This document shows, one piece after another, positions 51,978 to 60,192 of a stretch of 64,000 nt of DNA. The notes beneath the pieces are model-generated. The model did no database searches. It had not been told where the DNA came from and saw only the letters and a program-made list of their open reading frames with translations. Each line of letters starts with the position of its first letter. Positions within the stretch are counted from its first letter, which is position 1. Position numbers and translations under genes: made by a program. The DNA is from Sporocytophaga sp. (lineage in GTDB: Bacteria > Bacteroidota > Bacteroidia > Cytophagales > Cytophagaceae): the NCBI RefSeq assembly GCF_017745095.1, contig NZ_JAGHZZ010000018.1, forward strand, positions 62,001 to 126,000. Reading direction: 5' to 3'.

Positions 51978-53072
51978 ATGTTAGGATTATATATAAGCAT
52001 AGCTGCGGTTCTTATCCTTGCTATTCTTTTCCTGGTCTTCAGGATTCAGACCTTCATTGATATTGTCAGGGGAGCTAATTCCAGGAGAGTCGGAACAAGC
52101 AATAAAGTTAATGCATTTTTACTTCTTGCTTTCTTCGTTGTTTCTACAGCATTGTTTATCTGGTATTCTGTACCAGCATCAAAGTTTTTCCTTCCAAAGG
52201 CAGTTTCGGAACATGGTGTAAGAACAGATCAAATGTTTTGGATTACAATGTCTATTCTGATAATCGCGTTTATTGGTACAAATATTTTCTTGTTTTCTTT
52301 TGTATTTAAATATCAATTCAAAGAAGACAGAAAAGCATATTTCTATCCAGATAACCACAAATTAGAAATTATATGGACTGTGATTCCTGCAATTGTAATG
52401 GCTATCCTTGTTTATTTCGGATGGAAAGAGTGGTCTTCAATTACAAGACCTGCGCCTGAAAATGCAGAAGTAGTTGAAATCATGGGGAAACAATTTGCGT
52501 GGCAAGTAAGGTATCCTGGTAAGGATAAAAAATTTGGTGGGTACAATTTTAAATTAATTGATGCTACTAATGAGATGGGGATGAATTTGAGTGATCCTCA
52601 TACTAAGGATGATTTTTTACCAAGTGAAATTCATATCCCTAAAGGTCAGCCAGTATTGTTTAAAATTAGAGCAAGAGATGTTATTCACAGTGTTTTCGCT
52701 CCGCACTTCAGATTAAAAATGGATGCAGTTCCGGGGCTTCCAACCAAATTTTGGTTTACTCCAACTAAAACTACTCAGGAAATGAGAGATGAGCTTGGAA
52801 ACCCGAAATTTAATTATGAAATCGCTTGTACAGAGGTATGCGGTAGAGGTCACTTTGCAATGAGATATATCATTGTTGTTGAAGAGCCAGAAGATTATGA
52901 AACTTGGTTCGCGGCACAAAAGCCTTGGTCTGAGTCTAACCTTGAGTATATTTTAACAAAGGTGGATGAAAAATCCAAAGGATTATATCCAGCGCCTCCA
53001 GCGCCAGCACCTGCGCCAAAAGCTGATACAGCATCTGTAGCGGTTGCTCCAGCTGATACTGTAGCTAAATAA
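51978..53072 (+). CDS. coxB: Cytochrome c oxidase subunit II (CuA)
   Basis: 364 residues. The CuA site is complete: HSVFAPHFRLK, CTEVCGRGHFAM with both Cys, His and Met. Four hydrophobic segments are visible in the first 150 residues, against the usual two, so the N-terminus is extended (MLGLYISIAAVLILAILFLVF and the following NAFLLLAFFVVSTALFIWY). A proline/alanine-rich tail (PAPPAPAPAPKADTASVAVAPADTVAK) ends the protein. No fused cytochrome c is present. The gene follows actF by 36 bases. Confidence 0.96.
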   Translation: MLGLYISIAAVLILAILFLVFRIQTFIDIVRGANSRRVGTSNKVNAFLLLAFFVVSTALFIWYSVPASKFFLPKAVSEHGVRTDQMFWITMSILIIAFIGTNIFLFSFVFKYQFKEDRKAYFYPDNHKLEIIWTVIPAIVMAILVYFGWKEWSSITRPAPENAEVVEIMGKQFAWQVRYPGKDKKFGGYNFKLIDATNEMGMNLSDPHTKDDFLPSEIHIPKGQPVLFKIRARDVIHSVFAPHFRLKMDAVPGLPTKFWFTPTKTTQEMRDELGNPKFNYEIACTEVCGRGHFAMRYIIVVEEPEDYETWFAAQKPWSESNLEYILTKVDEKSKGLYPAPPAPAPAPKADTASVAVAPADTVAK

Positions 53073-53123
53073 TATTAGCATTCATAAAATTCTTACTAAA
53101 ATCGAAAAATATTTTCTAATAAT

Positions 53124-54971
53124 ATGTCTGTAGCCGAAAGTCATTTGCACGACCATCATGATGATCACGAACATGATCACCATGATTTACCTTGGATTAA
53201 AAAGTATGTATTTAGCGAAGATCACAAGGTTATTGCCAAACAATATCTGATTTCAGGTATTATCTGGGCAATTATCGGAGGCGGTTTATCATTACTTTTC
53301 AGACTTCAGTTAGCTTATCCGGATGCTAATTTTGACTGGTTGAAGCCTTTATTAGGCGGATGGATCCAGAATGGAAAATTAGACCCTGAATTCTACCTGG
53401 CACTTGTTACAATGCACGGAACTATCATGGTTTTCTTTGTATTGACTGCTGGTTTGAGTGGTACTTTCAGTAACTTCCTTATTCCTTTACAAATTGGAGC
53501 AAGAGATATGGCTTCAGGATTCCTGAACATGTTATCCTACTGGTTCTTCTTTGTATCTGGTGTTATAATGTTGTGTAGTTTATTTATAGAAACGGGTCCT
53601 GCTGGTGGGGGATGGACTGTATATCCACCTTTGAGTGCATTACCTCAGGCAATTTCTGGTTCTGGACTTGGTATGACATTGTGGTTGATCAGTATGGCAT
53701 TGTTTATAGTTTCAACTTTACTAGGTGGTTTGAACTATATTACAACTGTCATCAACTTAAGAACTAATGGTATGTCATTTTTAAGAATGCCACTTACAAT
53801 CTGGGCATTTTTCATTACTGCGATCATTGGTCTATTGTCATTCCCTGTATTATTTTCTGCAGCTTTATTATTAATTTTTGATAGAACTTTCGGTACCAGC
53901 TTCTTCCTTTCTGATATTTATATTGCTGGTCAGGCTTTATCATTTGAAGGTGGTAGCCCTGTATTGTTCCAGCATTTATTTTGGTTTTTAGGACACCCTG
54001 AAGTTTATATCGTATTGCTTCCTGCACTTGGTATCACTTCTGAAATCGTAGCTACAAATTCTAGAAAACCGATTTTCGGATATAAAGCTATGATTGGTTC
54101 TATGTTAGCTATCGCTTTCTTATCATTCATCGTTTGGGCACACCATATGTTTATTTCAGGTATGAATCCATTCCTGGGATCTATATTCATGTTCCTTACT
54201 TTGATTATTGCAGTTCCTTCCGCAGTAAAAGCGTTTAACTACATTACAACACTTTGGAGAGGTAATATCATTTTCACTCCTGCAATGTTGTTCTCAATTG
54301 GTCTAGTATCATTCTTCATTTCTGGAGGTTTGACTGGTATTGTTCTTGGTAACTCTGCAGCAGATATTCAGTTGCATGATACTTATTTCGTAGTAGCCCA
54401 CTTCCACATTGTAATGGGTAGCGCTTCTTTCTTTGGTATGCTAGCAGGCGTTTATCACTGGTTCCCTAAAATGTTCGGAAGAATGATGGATGAGAAATTA
54501 GGATATGTCCACTTCTGGATTACATTCATTGGTGTTTACATGGTGTTTTTCCCAATGCACTATATCGGTATTGCAGGTTTCCCAAGAAGATACTACTCAT
54601 TCACTGGATTTGATTTTACTCAGAGCTTTACTGATTTGACTCAGATTATTACTATAGCTGCAATTGTAACTTTTGCTGCTCAGTTTATATTCTTATTCAA
54701 TTTCTTCTTCAGCATATTTAAAGGTAGAAGAGCTACTGAAAATCCTTGGAGATCTAACACACTTGAGTGGACTACACCAGTTGAGCCAGGTCACGGTAAC
54801 TGGCCAGGTGCTATTCCAACAGTCTACAGATGGGCATATGATTATAGCAAGCCTGGAGCTGAAGATGATTTCATACCTCAGAATGTTCCTTTCTCAGAAA
54901 CAAAGGGATCTAATTTCCCTCACGAGAATGAGCAAATGGTAGCTGAGGCTGAGAGTATTCATGGAAAATAA
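53124..54971 (+). CDS. coxA: Cytochrome c oxidase subunit I
   Basis: 615 residues with twelve or more membrane helices. The active-site motifs are intact: low-spin heme His in MHGTIMVFFVLT, WFLGHPEVYIVLLPALG (CuB His and cross-linked Tyr), HHMFISGMN, and HDTYFVVAHFHIVMGS for heme a3/a. The presence of Tyr in HPEVY marks an A-type oxidase. The N-terminus is His/Asp-rich (HLHDHHDDHEHDHHDLPW). It overlaps ctaA by 11 bases. Confidence 0.98.
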   Translation: MSVAESHLHDHHDDHEHDHHDLPWIKKYVFSEDHKVIAKQYLISGIIWAIIGGGLSLLFRLQLAYPDANFDWLKPLLGGWIQNGKLDPEFYLALVTMHGTIMVFFVLTAGLSGTFSNFLIPLQIGARDMASGFLNMLSYWFFFVSGVIMLCSLFIETGPAGGGWTVYPPLSALPQAISGSGLGMTLWLISMALFIVSTLLGGLNYITTVINLRTNGMSFLRMPLTIWAFFITAIIGLLSFPVLFSAALLLIFDRTFGTSFFLSDIYIAGQALSFEGGSPVLFQHLFWFLGHPEVYIVLLPALGITSEIVATNSRKPIFGYKAMIGSMLAIAFLSFIVWAHHMFISGMNPFLGSIFMFLTLIIAVPSAVKAFNYITTLWRGNIIFTPAMLFSIGLVSFFISGGLTGIVLGNSAADIQLHDTYFVVAHFHIVMGSASFFGMLAGVYHWFPKMFGRMMDEKLGYVHFWITFIGVYMVFFPMHYIGIAGFPRRYYSFTGFDFTQSFTDLTQIITIAAIVTFAAQFIFLFNFFFSIFKGRRATENPWRSNTLEWTTPVEPGHGNWPGAIPTVYRWAYDYSKPGAEDDFIPQNVPFSETKGSNFPHENEQMVAEAESIHGK

Positions 54972-55947
54972 TTCAGACTATAAAAGATTCGGTAAGGTAA
55001 CTTTTGTTACTTTAATTGCAGTCTATTTATTGATATTGGCTGGAGGAATTGTAAGAAGTACAGGTTCAGGAATGGGATGTCCCGACTGGCCCAAATGTTT
55101 CGGGAATTATGTTCCTCCAACCCATATCAGTGAACTTCCTTTGGATTATAAGGAGCGTTATAAAGTTCACGGTTTTGAAGCAGAATTTAATCCGGTAAAA
55201 ACCTGGATTGAATATGTAAATAGGCTAATGGGTGCAGTAGTTGGTTTTTTAATGCTGTTGGTTGTTAGCTTTTCTGTTCCATTGATAAAAAGGGATTGGA
55301 GCTTGTTTGCATTAAGTTTGTTGACCCTTTTCTTGATAGGTTTTGAAGCTTGGTTGGGAAAAATGGTAGTTTCATCAAATTTAGCCCCGATAATGATTAC
55401 AATACATATGGGTGGTTCTCTTGTAATTGTAGGTTTGCTGATCTGGATTTTATTAAAAACATTTCCACAACGCTTTACTTACTTTAAAGGTCCTGCTCAT
55501 TCAAAGTTCAATTTTCTGGTTGTATTTCTATTGATTTTAACATTCCTTCAGATTTCCGTAGGAACTCAGGTAAGAGAAGAAATAGATTTAATCATTGTCG
55601 AAAACAACAACTCAAATAGAGAACTTTGGATAGATAGTTTAGGGAAGGTGTTTTTGTTCCATAGAATTATCGGATATGCATTGTTGGTCTTGTCAGCCTA
55701 TTTGTTCTTTGGATTTAAAAAGATTATTGAGAATAAAATAATTATTAAGTCTGTCTCTGTTGTTTTCTACTGTTTATTAGTAGAGACACTTGCAGGTATA
55801 GCATTAGCTGTTTTCAGCTTACCACCATACCTTCAACCATTACATTTATTGCTGGCGACGATAGTTTTCGGTATACTGTTTTTCGTTTTTACAATAATAA
55901 ATGTCAACCTAGAAGGTTTTAAGATGAAAGCAAAATTGAATTATTAA
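54961..55947 (+). CDS. ctaA: Heme A synthase (COX15/CtaA)
   Basis: 328 residues with about eight membrane helices. It oxidises heme O to heme A for subunit I. VTLIAVYLLILAGGIVRSTGSGMGCPDWPKCFG near the N-terminus is the family signature, with the CPDWPKC cysteine pair. Conserved His residues occur in ITIHMGGSLVIVGLLIW, VFLFHRIIGYALLVL and LQPLHLLLATIVFG. It overlaps the end of coxA and is followed by ctaB after one base. Confidence 0.95.
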   Translation: MENNSDYKRFGKVTFVTLIAVYLLILAGGIVRSTGSGMGCPDWPKCFGNYVPPTHISELPLDYKERYKVHGFEAEFNPVKTWIEYVNRLMGAVVGFLMLLVVSFSVPLIKRDWSLFALSLLTLFLIGFEAWLGKMVVSSNLAPIMITIHMGGSLVIVGLLIWILLKTFPQRFTYFKGPAHSKFNFLVVFLLILTFLQISVGTQVREEIDLIIVENNNSNRELWIDSLGKVFLFHRIIGYALLVLSAYLFFGFKKIIENKIIIKSVSVVFYCLLVETLAGIALAVFSLPPYLQPLHLLLATIVFGILFFVFTIINVNLEGFKMKAKLNY

Positions 55948-55948
55948 A

Positions 55949-56842
55949 ATGCAGTCAGTAAGTAGATTAAATATTCTTCATCTGGTGGGATTTAAGTCTA
56001 AAGAATATTTTAGATTATTAAAATTCCGTCTTTCCCTTACAGTAGTTTTTTCTGCTGGTATGGGGTACATATTGGGTGGAGGAAAATCGATTGATTGGAC
56101 ATTATTTGGGATATTTGCTCTTGCCGGAATGTGTCTCACAGGAGCGAGTAATATCCTCAATCAGGTTTATGAGAAAGATTCTGACAAATTAATGGATCGA
56201 ACCAAAAGTCGTCCAGTGCCTACTGGTAATGTAAGTGTTCCTGAAGCAATATTTCTTGCATCAGTTTTGGGAGCCTTATCAATTTTCCTCTTTAACGAAT
56301 TCTTCAATTTCAAAACCGCTGTTTTAGGTTTTTCTTCATTAGTATTATATGCTTTTGCTTATACTCCTTTAAAAACTAAAACTCCTCTTGCTGTTTTTGT
56401 TGGCGCCATCCCTGGAGCATTGCCTCCAATGATTGGTTGGATAGCGGCAACGAATAAATTTGGTTGGGAGCCAGGCATTTTATTTGGAATTCAATTTTTC
56501 TGGCAGCTTCCACATTACTGGGCGATAGCTTGGGTTTTAGATGAAGATTATCAGAAAGCAGGTATCAGATTATTACCAAATGCAGGAGGCAGAACATCCG
56601 AGACTGCATTTCAAATAATGATTTATACTTTATTCTTAATCCCATTAGGGTTTATGCCTTATTTTTTAGGTATGACCGGAATAACTTCAGCAATTGTAAC
56701 TTTAATTGCGGGAATCTTATTTCTGGCTCAAACCTTTTATTTAATGAAGGAGTGTACCAAAAAAGCAGCATTGCTGATTATGTTTGGCTCTTTCCTTTAT
56801 TTGCCAATAGTACAAATTGCTTTTGTTTTGGATAAGGTATAG
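55949..56842 (+). CDS. ctaB: Heme O synthase (protoheme IX farnesyltransferase)
   Basis: 297 residues, UbiA superfamily. It adds the farnesyl tail to heme B. The first Asp-rich motif is NILNQVYEKDSDKLMDRTKSRPVPTG near residue 70; the second region is YTPLKTKTPLAVFVGAIPGALPPMIGW and WQLPHYWAIAWVLDEDYQKAGIRLLP. About eight membrane helices. Placed between heme A synthase and the subunit III genes. Confidence 0.96.
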   Translation: MQSVSRLNILHLVGFKSKEYFRLLKFRLSLTVVFSAGMGYILGGGKSIDWTLFGIFALAGMCLTGASNILNQVYEKDSDKLMDRTKSRPVPTGNVSVPEAIFLASVLGALSIFLFNEFFNFKTAVLGFSSLVLYAFAYTPLKTKTPLAVFVGAIPGALPPMIGWIAATNKFGWEPGILFGIQFFWQLPHYWAIAWVLDEDYQKAGIRLLPNAGGRTSETAFQIMIYTLFLIPLGFMPYFLGMTGITSAIVTLIAGILFLAQTFYLMKECTKKAALLIMFGSFLYLPIVQIAFVLDKV

Positions 56843-56850
56843 TTAAAAAT

Positions 56851-57447
56851 ATGAGTCAACACGAATTAAATTTACAATCAAGCGAGCCTCAGAAGCCGCT
56901 GTCAATGAATCCGAAAAAGTTCGCTTTTTGGCTTTTTCTTGTGACGGTATTGATGATTTTCGCTGCATTAACAAGCGCGTACATCGTGAGAAGAGCAGAT
57001 GGAGGTTGGCTGGAGTTTCAACTCCCTTCAATTTTCTGGCTTAACTCTGTTATTATAGTTGTTAGTTCAATAACAATGCAGCTTGCATATTTTGCAGCTA
57101 AAAAAGATAGCCTTGAGAAAACTAAATTATACTTATTAATTACCAGTCTTTTAGGTTTGGCCTTTTTAGTAGGTCAGTTTTATGCCTGGGGAGATCTTGT
57201 AGAAATTAAAGTTTTCTTCGGAGGAAAGGGCAGTAATCCTTCAGGTTCATTTCTGTATGTATTGACAGGTTTGCATGGTTTGCACCTGATTTCTGCAGTA
57301 ATTTTCCTTTGGGTGGTGTTTGCTCAAAGTTTCAAATATAAAGTTCATTCAAAGAGCATGCTTGTAATAGAATGCTGTACAACGTATTGGCATTTCCTTG
57401 GTGGACTTTGGATATATTTGTTTGGATTTTTATTACTTAACCATTAA
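56851..57447 (+). CDS. Cytochrome c oxidase subunit III-like protein (first copy)
   Basis: 198 residues, five membrane helices. FAFWLFLVTVLMIFAALTSAYIVRRADGGWLEFQLPSIFWLNSVIIVVSSITMQLAYFAA and the later YVLTGLHGLHLISAVIFLWV plus CTTYWHFLGGLWIYLFGFLLL match subunit III (CtaE/CoxC). It is shorter than classical subunit III. A second, larger subunit III-like gene follows 20 bases later, a pattern seen in other Bacteroidota oxidase operons. Confidence 0.9.
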   Translation: MSQHELNLQSSEPQKPLSMNPKKFAFWLFLVTVLMIFAALTSAYIVRRADGGWLEFQLPSIFWLNSVIIVVSSITMQLAYFAAKKDSLEKTKLYLLITSLLGLAFLVGQFYAWGDLVEIKVFFGGKGSNPSGSFLYVLTGLHGLHLISAVIFLWVVFAQSFKYKVHSKSMLVIECCTTYWHFLGGLWIYLFGFLLLNH

Positions 57448-57467
57448 TTTTTCATAAAAATAACAAC

Positions 57468-58211
57468 ATGGCAACAACAGCAGTCATTGACGAAAAAGAA
57501 AAAAGAAATTTGTGGGGTGGAGGTGCTGAACCCCTTAGAGCAAGTTACGGAAAGCTGATGATGTGGTTTTTCCTGCTTTCTGATGCTTTAAGCTTTTCCG
57601 GATTACTAATTACTTACGGTTTAAGCAGATTTGCACATAACGCTTACACAGGGAAAATAGCTGATTTCGTACCATCAGGAAATTATTGGCCGGTACCCGA
57701 AAAAGTATTTACTCACATTCCTTTTACTCATAATCCATATCCTCTTGTATTTGTAGGAATTATGACATTTATCCTTATCATGAGCAGCGTTACAATGGTT
57801 CTTGCTGTTGAAGCTGGTCATAGAATGGATAAAGAAGAAGTATTAAAATGGATGCTTTGGACAATTATTGGTGGTGCTGCCTTTTTAGGTTGCCAGGCTT
57901 GGGAGTGGACAATCTTCATCGTAGGTGACAAAGGTAGAATGATAGCAGATGGAACCACGTTCTTTGGAGCGAATCTTCACCATAATGAATACGGTCCTAC
58001 TTTATTTGCAGACCTGTTCTTTTTCATCACAGGTTTCCATGGTACTCACGTATTGAGCGGTGTTATCATTAATATGATAGTATTCTATAATGTTGCTATT
58101 GGAACTTATGAAAGAGTTGGTCACTATGAAATGGTTGAGAAAGTAGGTCTTTACTGGCACTTTGTAGATCTTGTTTGGGTATTTGTATTTACTTTCTTCT
58201 ATCTGGTTTAA
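57468..58211 (+). CDS. coxC: Cytochrome c oxidase subunit III (second copy)
   Basis: 247 residues, about five membrane helices plus an inserted loop (RFAHNAYTGKIADFVPSGNYWPVPEKVFTHIPFTHNPYP). The core is LMMWFFLLSDALSFSGLLITYGL, FFFITGFHGTHVLSGVIINMIV and VGLYWHFVDLVWVFVFTFFYLV, the standard subunit III motifs. Its helix pattern parallels the preceding gene, so both probably belong to the same oxidase. Confidence 0.93.
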   Translation: MATTAVIDEKEKRNLWGGGAEPLRASYGKLMMWFFLLSDALSFSGLLITYGLSRFAHNAYTGKIADFVPSGNYWPVPEKVFTHIPFTHNPYPLVFVGIMTFILIMSSVTMVLAVEAGHRMDKEEVLKWMLWTIIGGAAFLGCQAWEWTIFIVGDKGRMIADGTTFFGANLHHNEYGPTLFADLFFFITGFHGTHVLSGVIINMIVFYNVAIGTYERVGHYEMVEKVGLYWHFVDLVWVFVFTFFYLV

Positions 58212-58238
58212 TTTAAATATTTAAGTTGATATAAAATT

Positions 58239-58604
58239 ATGGGACACGGTCATCATACTACAGCGCATGCTCCTCAGGTTCTTCCAAAAGATAAAGAGAA
58301 AATCAAGAAAATCTGGATGACAGCTCTTATCCTTGCGGTTGTAACTGCTATAGAATTCTTGTTAGCTTTTACAATGGAAAGAGGATCTTTGCTTACTTCA
58401 ATATTCGTTCTTCTAACATTTGTAAAATCTTTCTACATCGTGGGAGAATTTATGCACCTTAAATATGAAGCGAAAACTTTAATCTGGTCAATTGTAATAC
58501 CAACGCTTTTTATCGTTTGGTTAGTAGTAGCTCTATTAGTTGAAGGAAATGCAATATTGTATTTCAGAAATCTTTGGCAATGGTACGCTGGTTTAGCTAA
58601 ATAA
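58239..58604 (+). CDS. Cytochrome c oxidase subunit IV (prokaryotic type)
   Basis: 121 residues with three membrane helices (IWMTALILAVVTAIEFLLAF, LLTSIFVLLTFVKSFYIVGEFMHL, LIWSIVIPTLFIVWLVVALL). The pattern TAIEF and KSFYIVGEFMHLKYE is typical of CoxD/CyoD-type small subunits. The N-terminus is His-rich (GHGHHTTAHAP). It follows coxC by 27 bases. Confidence 0.88.
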   Translation: MGHGHHTTAHAPQVLPKDKEKIKKIWMTALILAVVTAIEFLLAFTMERGSLLTSIFVLLTFVKSFYIVGEFMHLKYEAKTLIWSIVIPTLFIVWLVVALLVEGNAILYFRNLWQWYAGLAK

Positions 58605-58611
58605 TCAGATA

Positions 58612-59274
58612 ATGAATAAAATTATTAAAACCGGTATACTAGTTTTACTTCTGGTAATACCGGTTTTTCTTTTTCAGTATTTTAAGTTCTTTGGAAAAAA
58701 TCATTATAAACTTCCAGTCTTTTTTGCAACAGACTCGGTTTTAAATGATAAAGGACAATATACTATAACAGAAGCGCACGAAATTCCTGATTTTTCATTT
58801 AGAAATCAGGATGGATTGGAAATAAAAGGAGAGAAATTCAAAGGGAAAATTCTTGTCGTGGATTTTTTCTTCTCTCGTTGTCCTGGAATTTGCCCTCAAA
58901 TGACCAATCAATTGGTCAGGGTTCAGGAAAAGTTTAAACAAGATCCTCAATTTCAGATTCTATCCCTTACAGTAGATCCTGAATATGATACAGTGTCTGT
59001 TTTGAAGTCTTATGCACAGAAATATGGAGCAATTCCGGAAAAATGGAATTTCCTAACTGGAAGTAAAGACTCTATCTACACACTAGCTCAGAAAGGTTTT
59101 TTTATTACGGCAATGGAGGATAGGGATAGGCCTCTTGAATTTATCCATAGTGAGAAACTCGTTCTGGTAGATAAAGATGGAAGGATCAGAGGTTATTATG
59201 ATGGAACAAATTCTGAAGAAGTAGACCGCTTAATTACTGAAATACAAGTTCTTCAATATGAATACGCAAATTAA
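58612..59274 (+). CDS. sco: SCO family copper chaperone
   Basis: 220 residues with one N-terminal membrane anchor (GILVLLLVIPVFLFQYFKFF). The thioredoxin-like fold contains the CxxxC copper site FFFSRCPGICPQM near residue 90 and the distal His in FIHSEKLVLVDKDGRIRGYYDG. SCO proteins deliver copper to, or reduce, the CuA site of subunit II. It overlaps the next gene by 17 bases. Confidence 0.95.
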   Translation: MNKIIKTGILVLLLVIPVFLFQYFKFFGKNHYKLPVFFATDSVLNDKGQYTITEAHEIPDFSFRNQDGLEIKGEKFKGKILVVDFFFSRCPGICPQMTNQLVRVQEKFKQDPQFQILSLTVDPEYDTVSVLKSYAQKYGAIPEKWNFLTGSKDSIYTLAQKGFFITAMEDRDRPLEFIHSEKLVLVDKDGRIRGYYDGTNSEEVDRLITEIQVLQYEYAN

Positions 59275-59860
59275 CCCAGTTATTGAAAAAAAAGATAATC
59301 TTTACTTGATTATCATAGGCATACTGTCAGTTGCTGTACCTGTATTGGTTTCTGTACTTTTTTACCTTCCTCAAACAGGTAAGCTAGGAGATTTGGATGT
59401 TTCTTTTTTACCACACCTTAATGCGGTTTTAAACACTTGTACAACTATTGCTCTTTTAGCAGGGTTTTACTTTATCAAATTTAAAAAAGATGCAAGACTA
59501 CACAGAACGGTGATGATGGTCGCTTTTTGTCTTTCAAGTCTTTTTCTTATTTCATATGTTATTTATCATTATCAGGGGCCTCATACTATTTTTGGAGATA
59601 TGAACCATGATGGTGTTTTAGATTTAGCTGAAAAGTCGTCAGTAGGTATTTGGAGAACTATTTACATATTAATTCTTGTTCCTCATATTATATTGGCAGC
59701 AGTAGTTGTGCCCTTTGTTTTATTTGCTATTTACTTCGGAATCTCAAATCAGTTCGCTAAACACGTAAAAGTTGTAAAATGGACTTTTCCGATCTGGTTG
59801 TATGTAGCTGTTTCAGGGGTTTTAGTTTATTTAATGATTAGTCCTTATTATGGAGCTTAA
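59258..59860 (+). CDS. DUF420 membrane protein
   Basis: 200 residues with about five membrane helices (IIIGILSVAVPVLVSVLFYLP, LNAVLNTCTTIALLAGFYFI, TVMMVAFCLSSLFLISYVIYHY, IYILILVPHIILAAVVVPFVLFAI, and WTFPIWLYVAVSGVLVYLM). DUF420 (YozB-like) genes are regularly found in oxidase operons and are assumed to aid assembly. It overlaps sco by 17 bases; His and HYQGPH motifs could bind metal. Confidence 0.9.
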   Translation: MNTQINPVIEKKDNLYLIIIGILSVAVPVLVSVLFYLPQTGKLGDLDVSFLPHLNAVLNTCTTIALLAGFYFIKFKKDARLHRTVMMVAFCLSSLFLISYVIYHYQGPHTIFGDMNHDGVLDLAEKSSVGIWRTIYILILVPHIILAAVVVPFVLFAIYFGISNQFAKHVKVVKWTFPIWLYVAVSGVLVYLMISPYYGA

Positions 59861-59873
59861 TAATTCTGCCAAT

Positions 59874-60152
59874 ATGAAAAAGGTGATCTTTGCTTTGATG
59901 ATTGTTTTTATAGTAATGATGGCCGGATCAACTGATCTAATGGCTCAATGTGCTATGTGTAAAGCTACAATTAAAGATAATGTAGAATCCGGACAAGGGA
60001 TAGGACAGGGCTTGAATAAGGGGATTTTATATCTGATGAGTATACCATACATTATCGGAAGTTTTATCGCTTTTTTCTGGTATAAAAGCAGCAAAAAAAA
60101 TAGCGAAAAACAACAGTTACTTGACAAAATCAAATCAAAATTTGCCAAATAA
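59874..60152 (+). CDS. Small membrane protein with CxxC motif
   Basis: The ATG at 59874 gives 92 residues with a signal peptide (KKVIFALMIVFIVMMAGSTDLMAQ); the track start at 59850 adds eight residues overlapping the DUF420 gene. The mature protein begins CAMCKATIKDNVESGQGIGQGLNKGILYLMSIPYIIGSFIAFFW, a CxxC pair followed by one membrane helix, then a lysine-rich tail. The family is not named with certainty. Position at the end of the oxidase operon suggests metal handling or assembly. Confidence 0.7.
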   Translation: MKKVIFALMIVFIVMMAGSTDLMAQCAMCKATIKDNVESGQGIGQGLNKGILYLMSIPYIIGSFIAFFWYKSSKKNSEKQQLLDKIKSKFAK

Positions 60153-60192
60153 ATCTTCGTTAATTTAATGTATACCTCTTACGATTGATACC

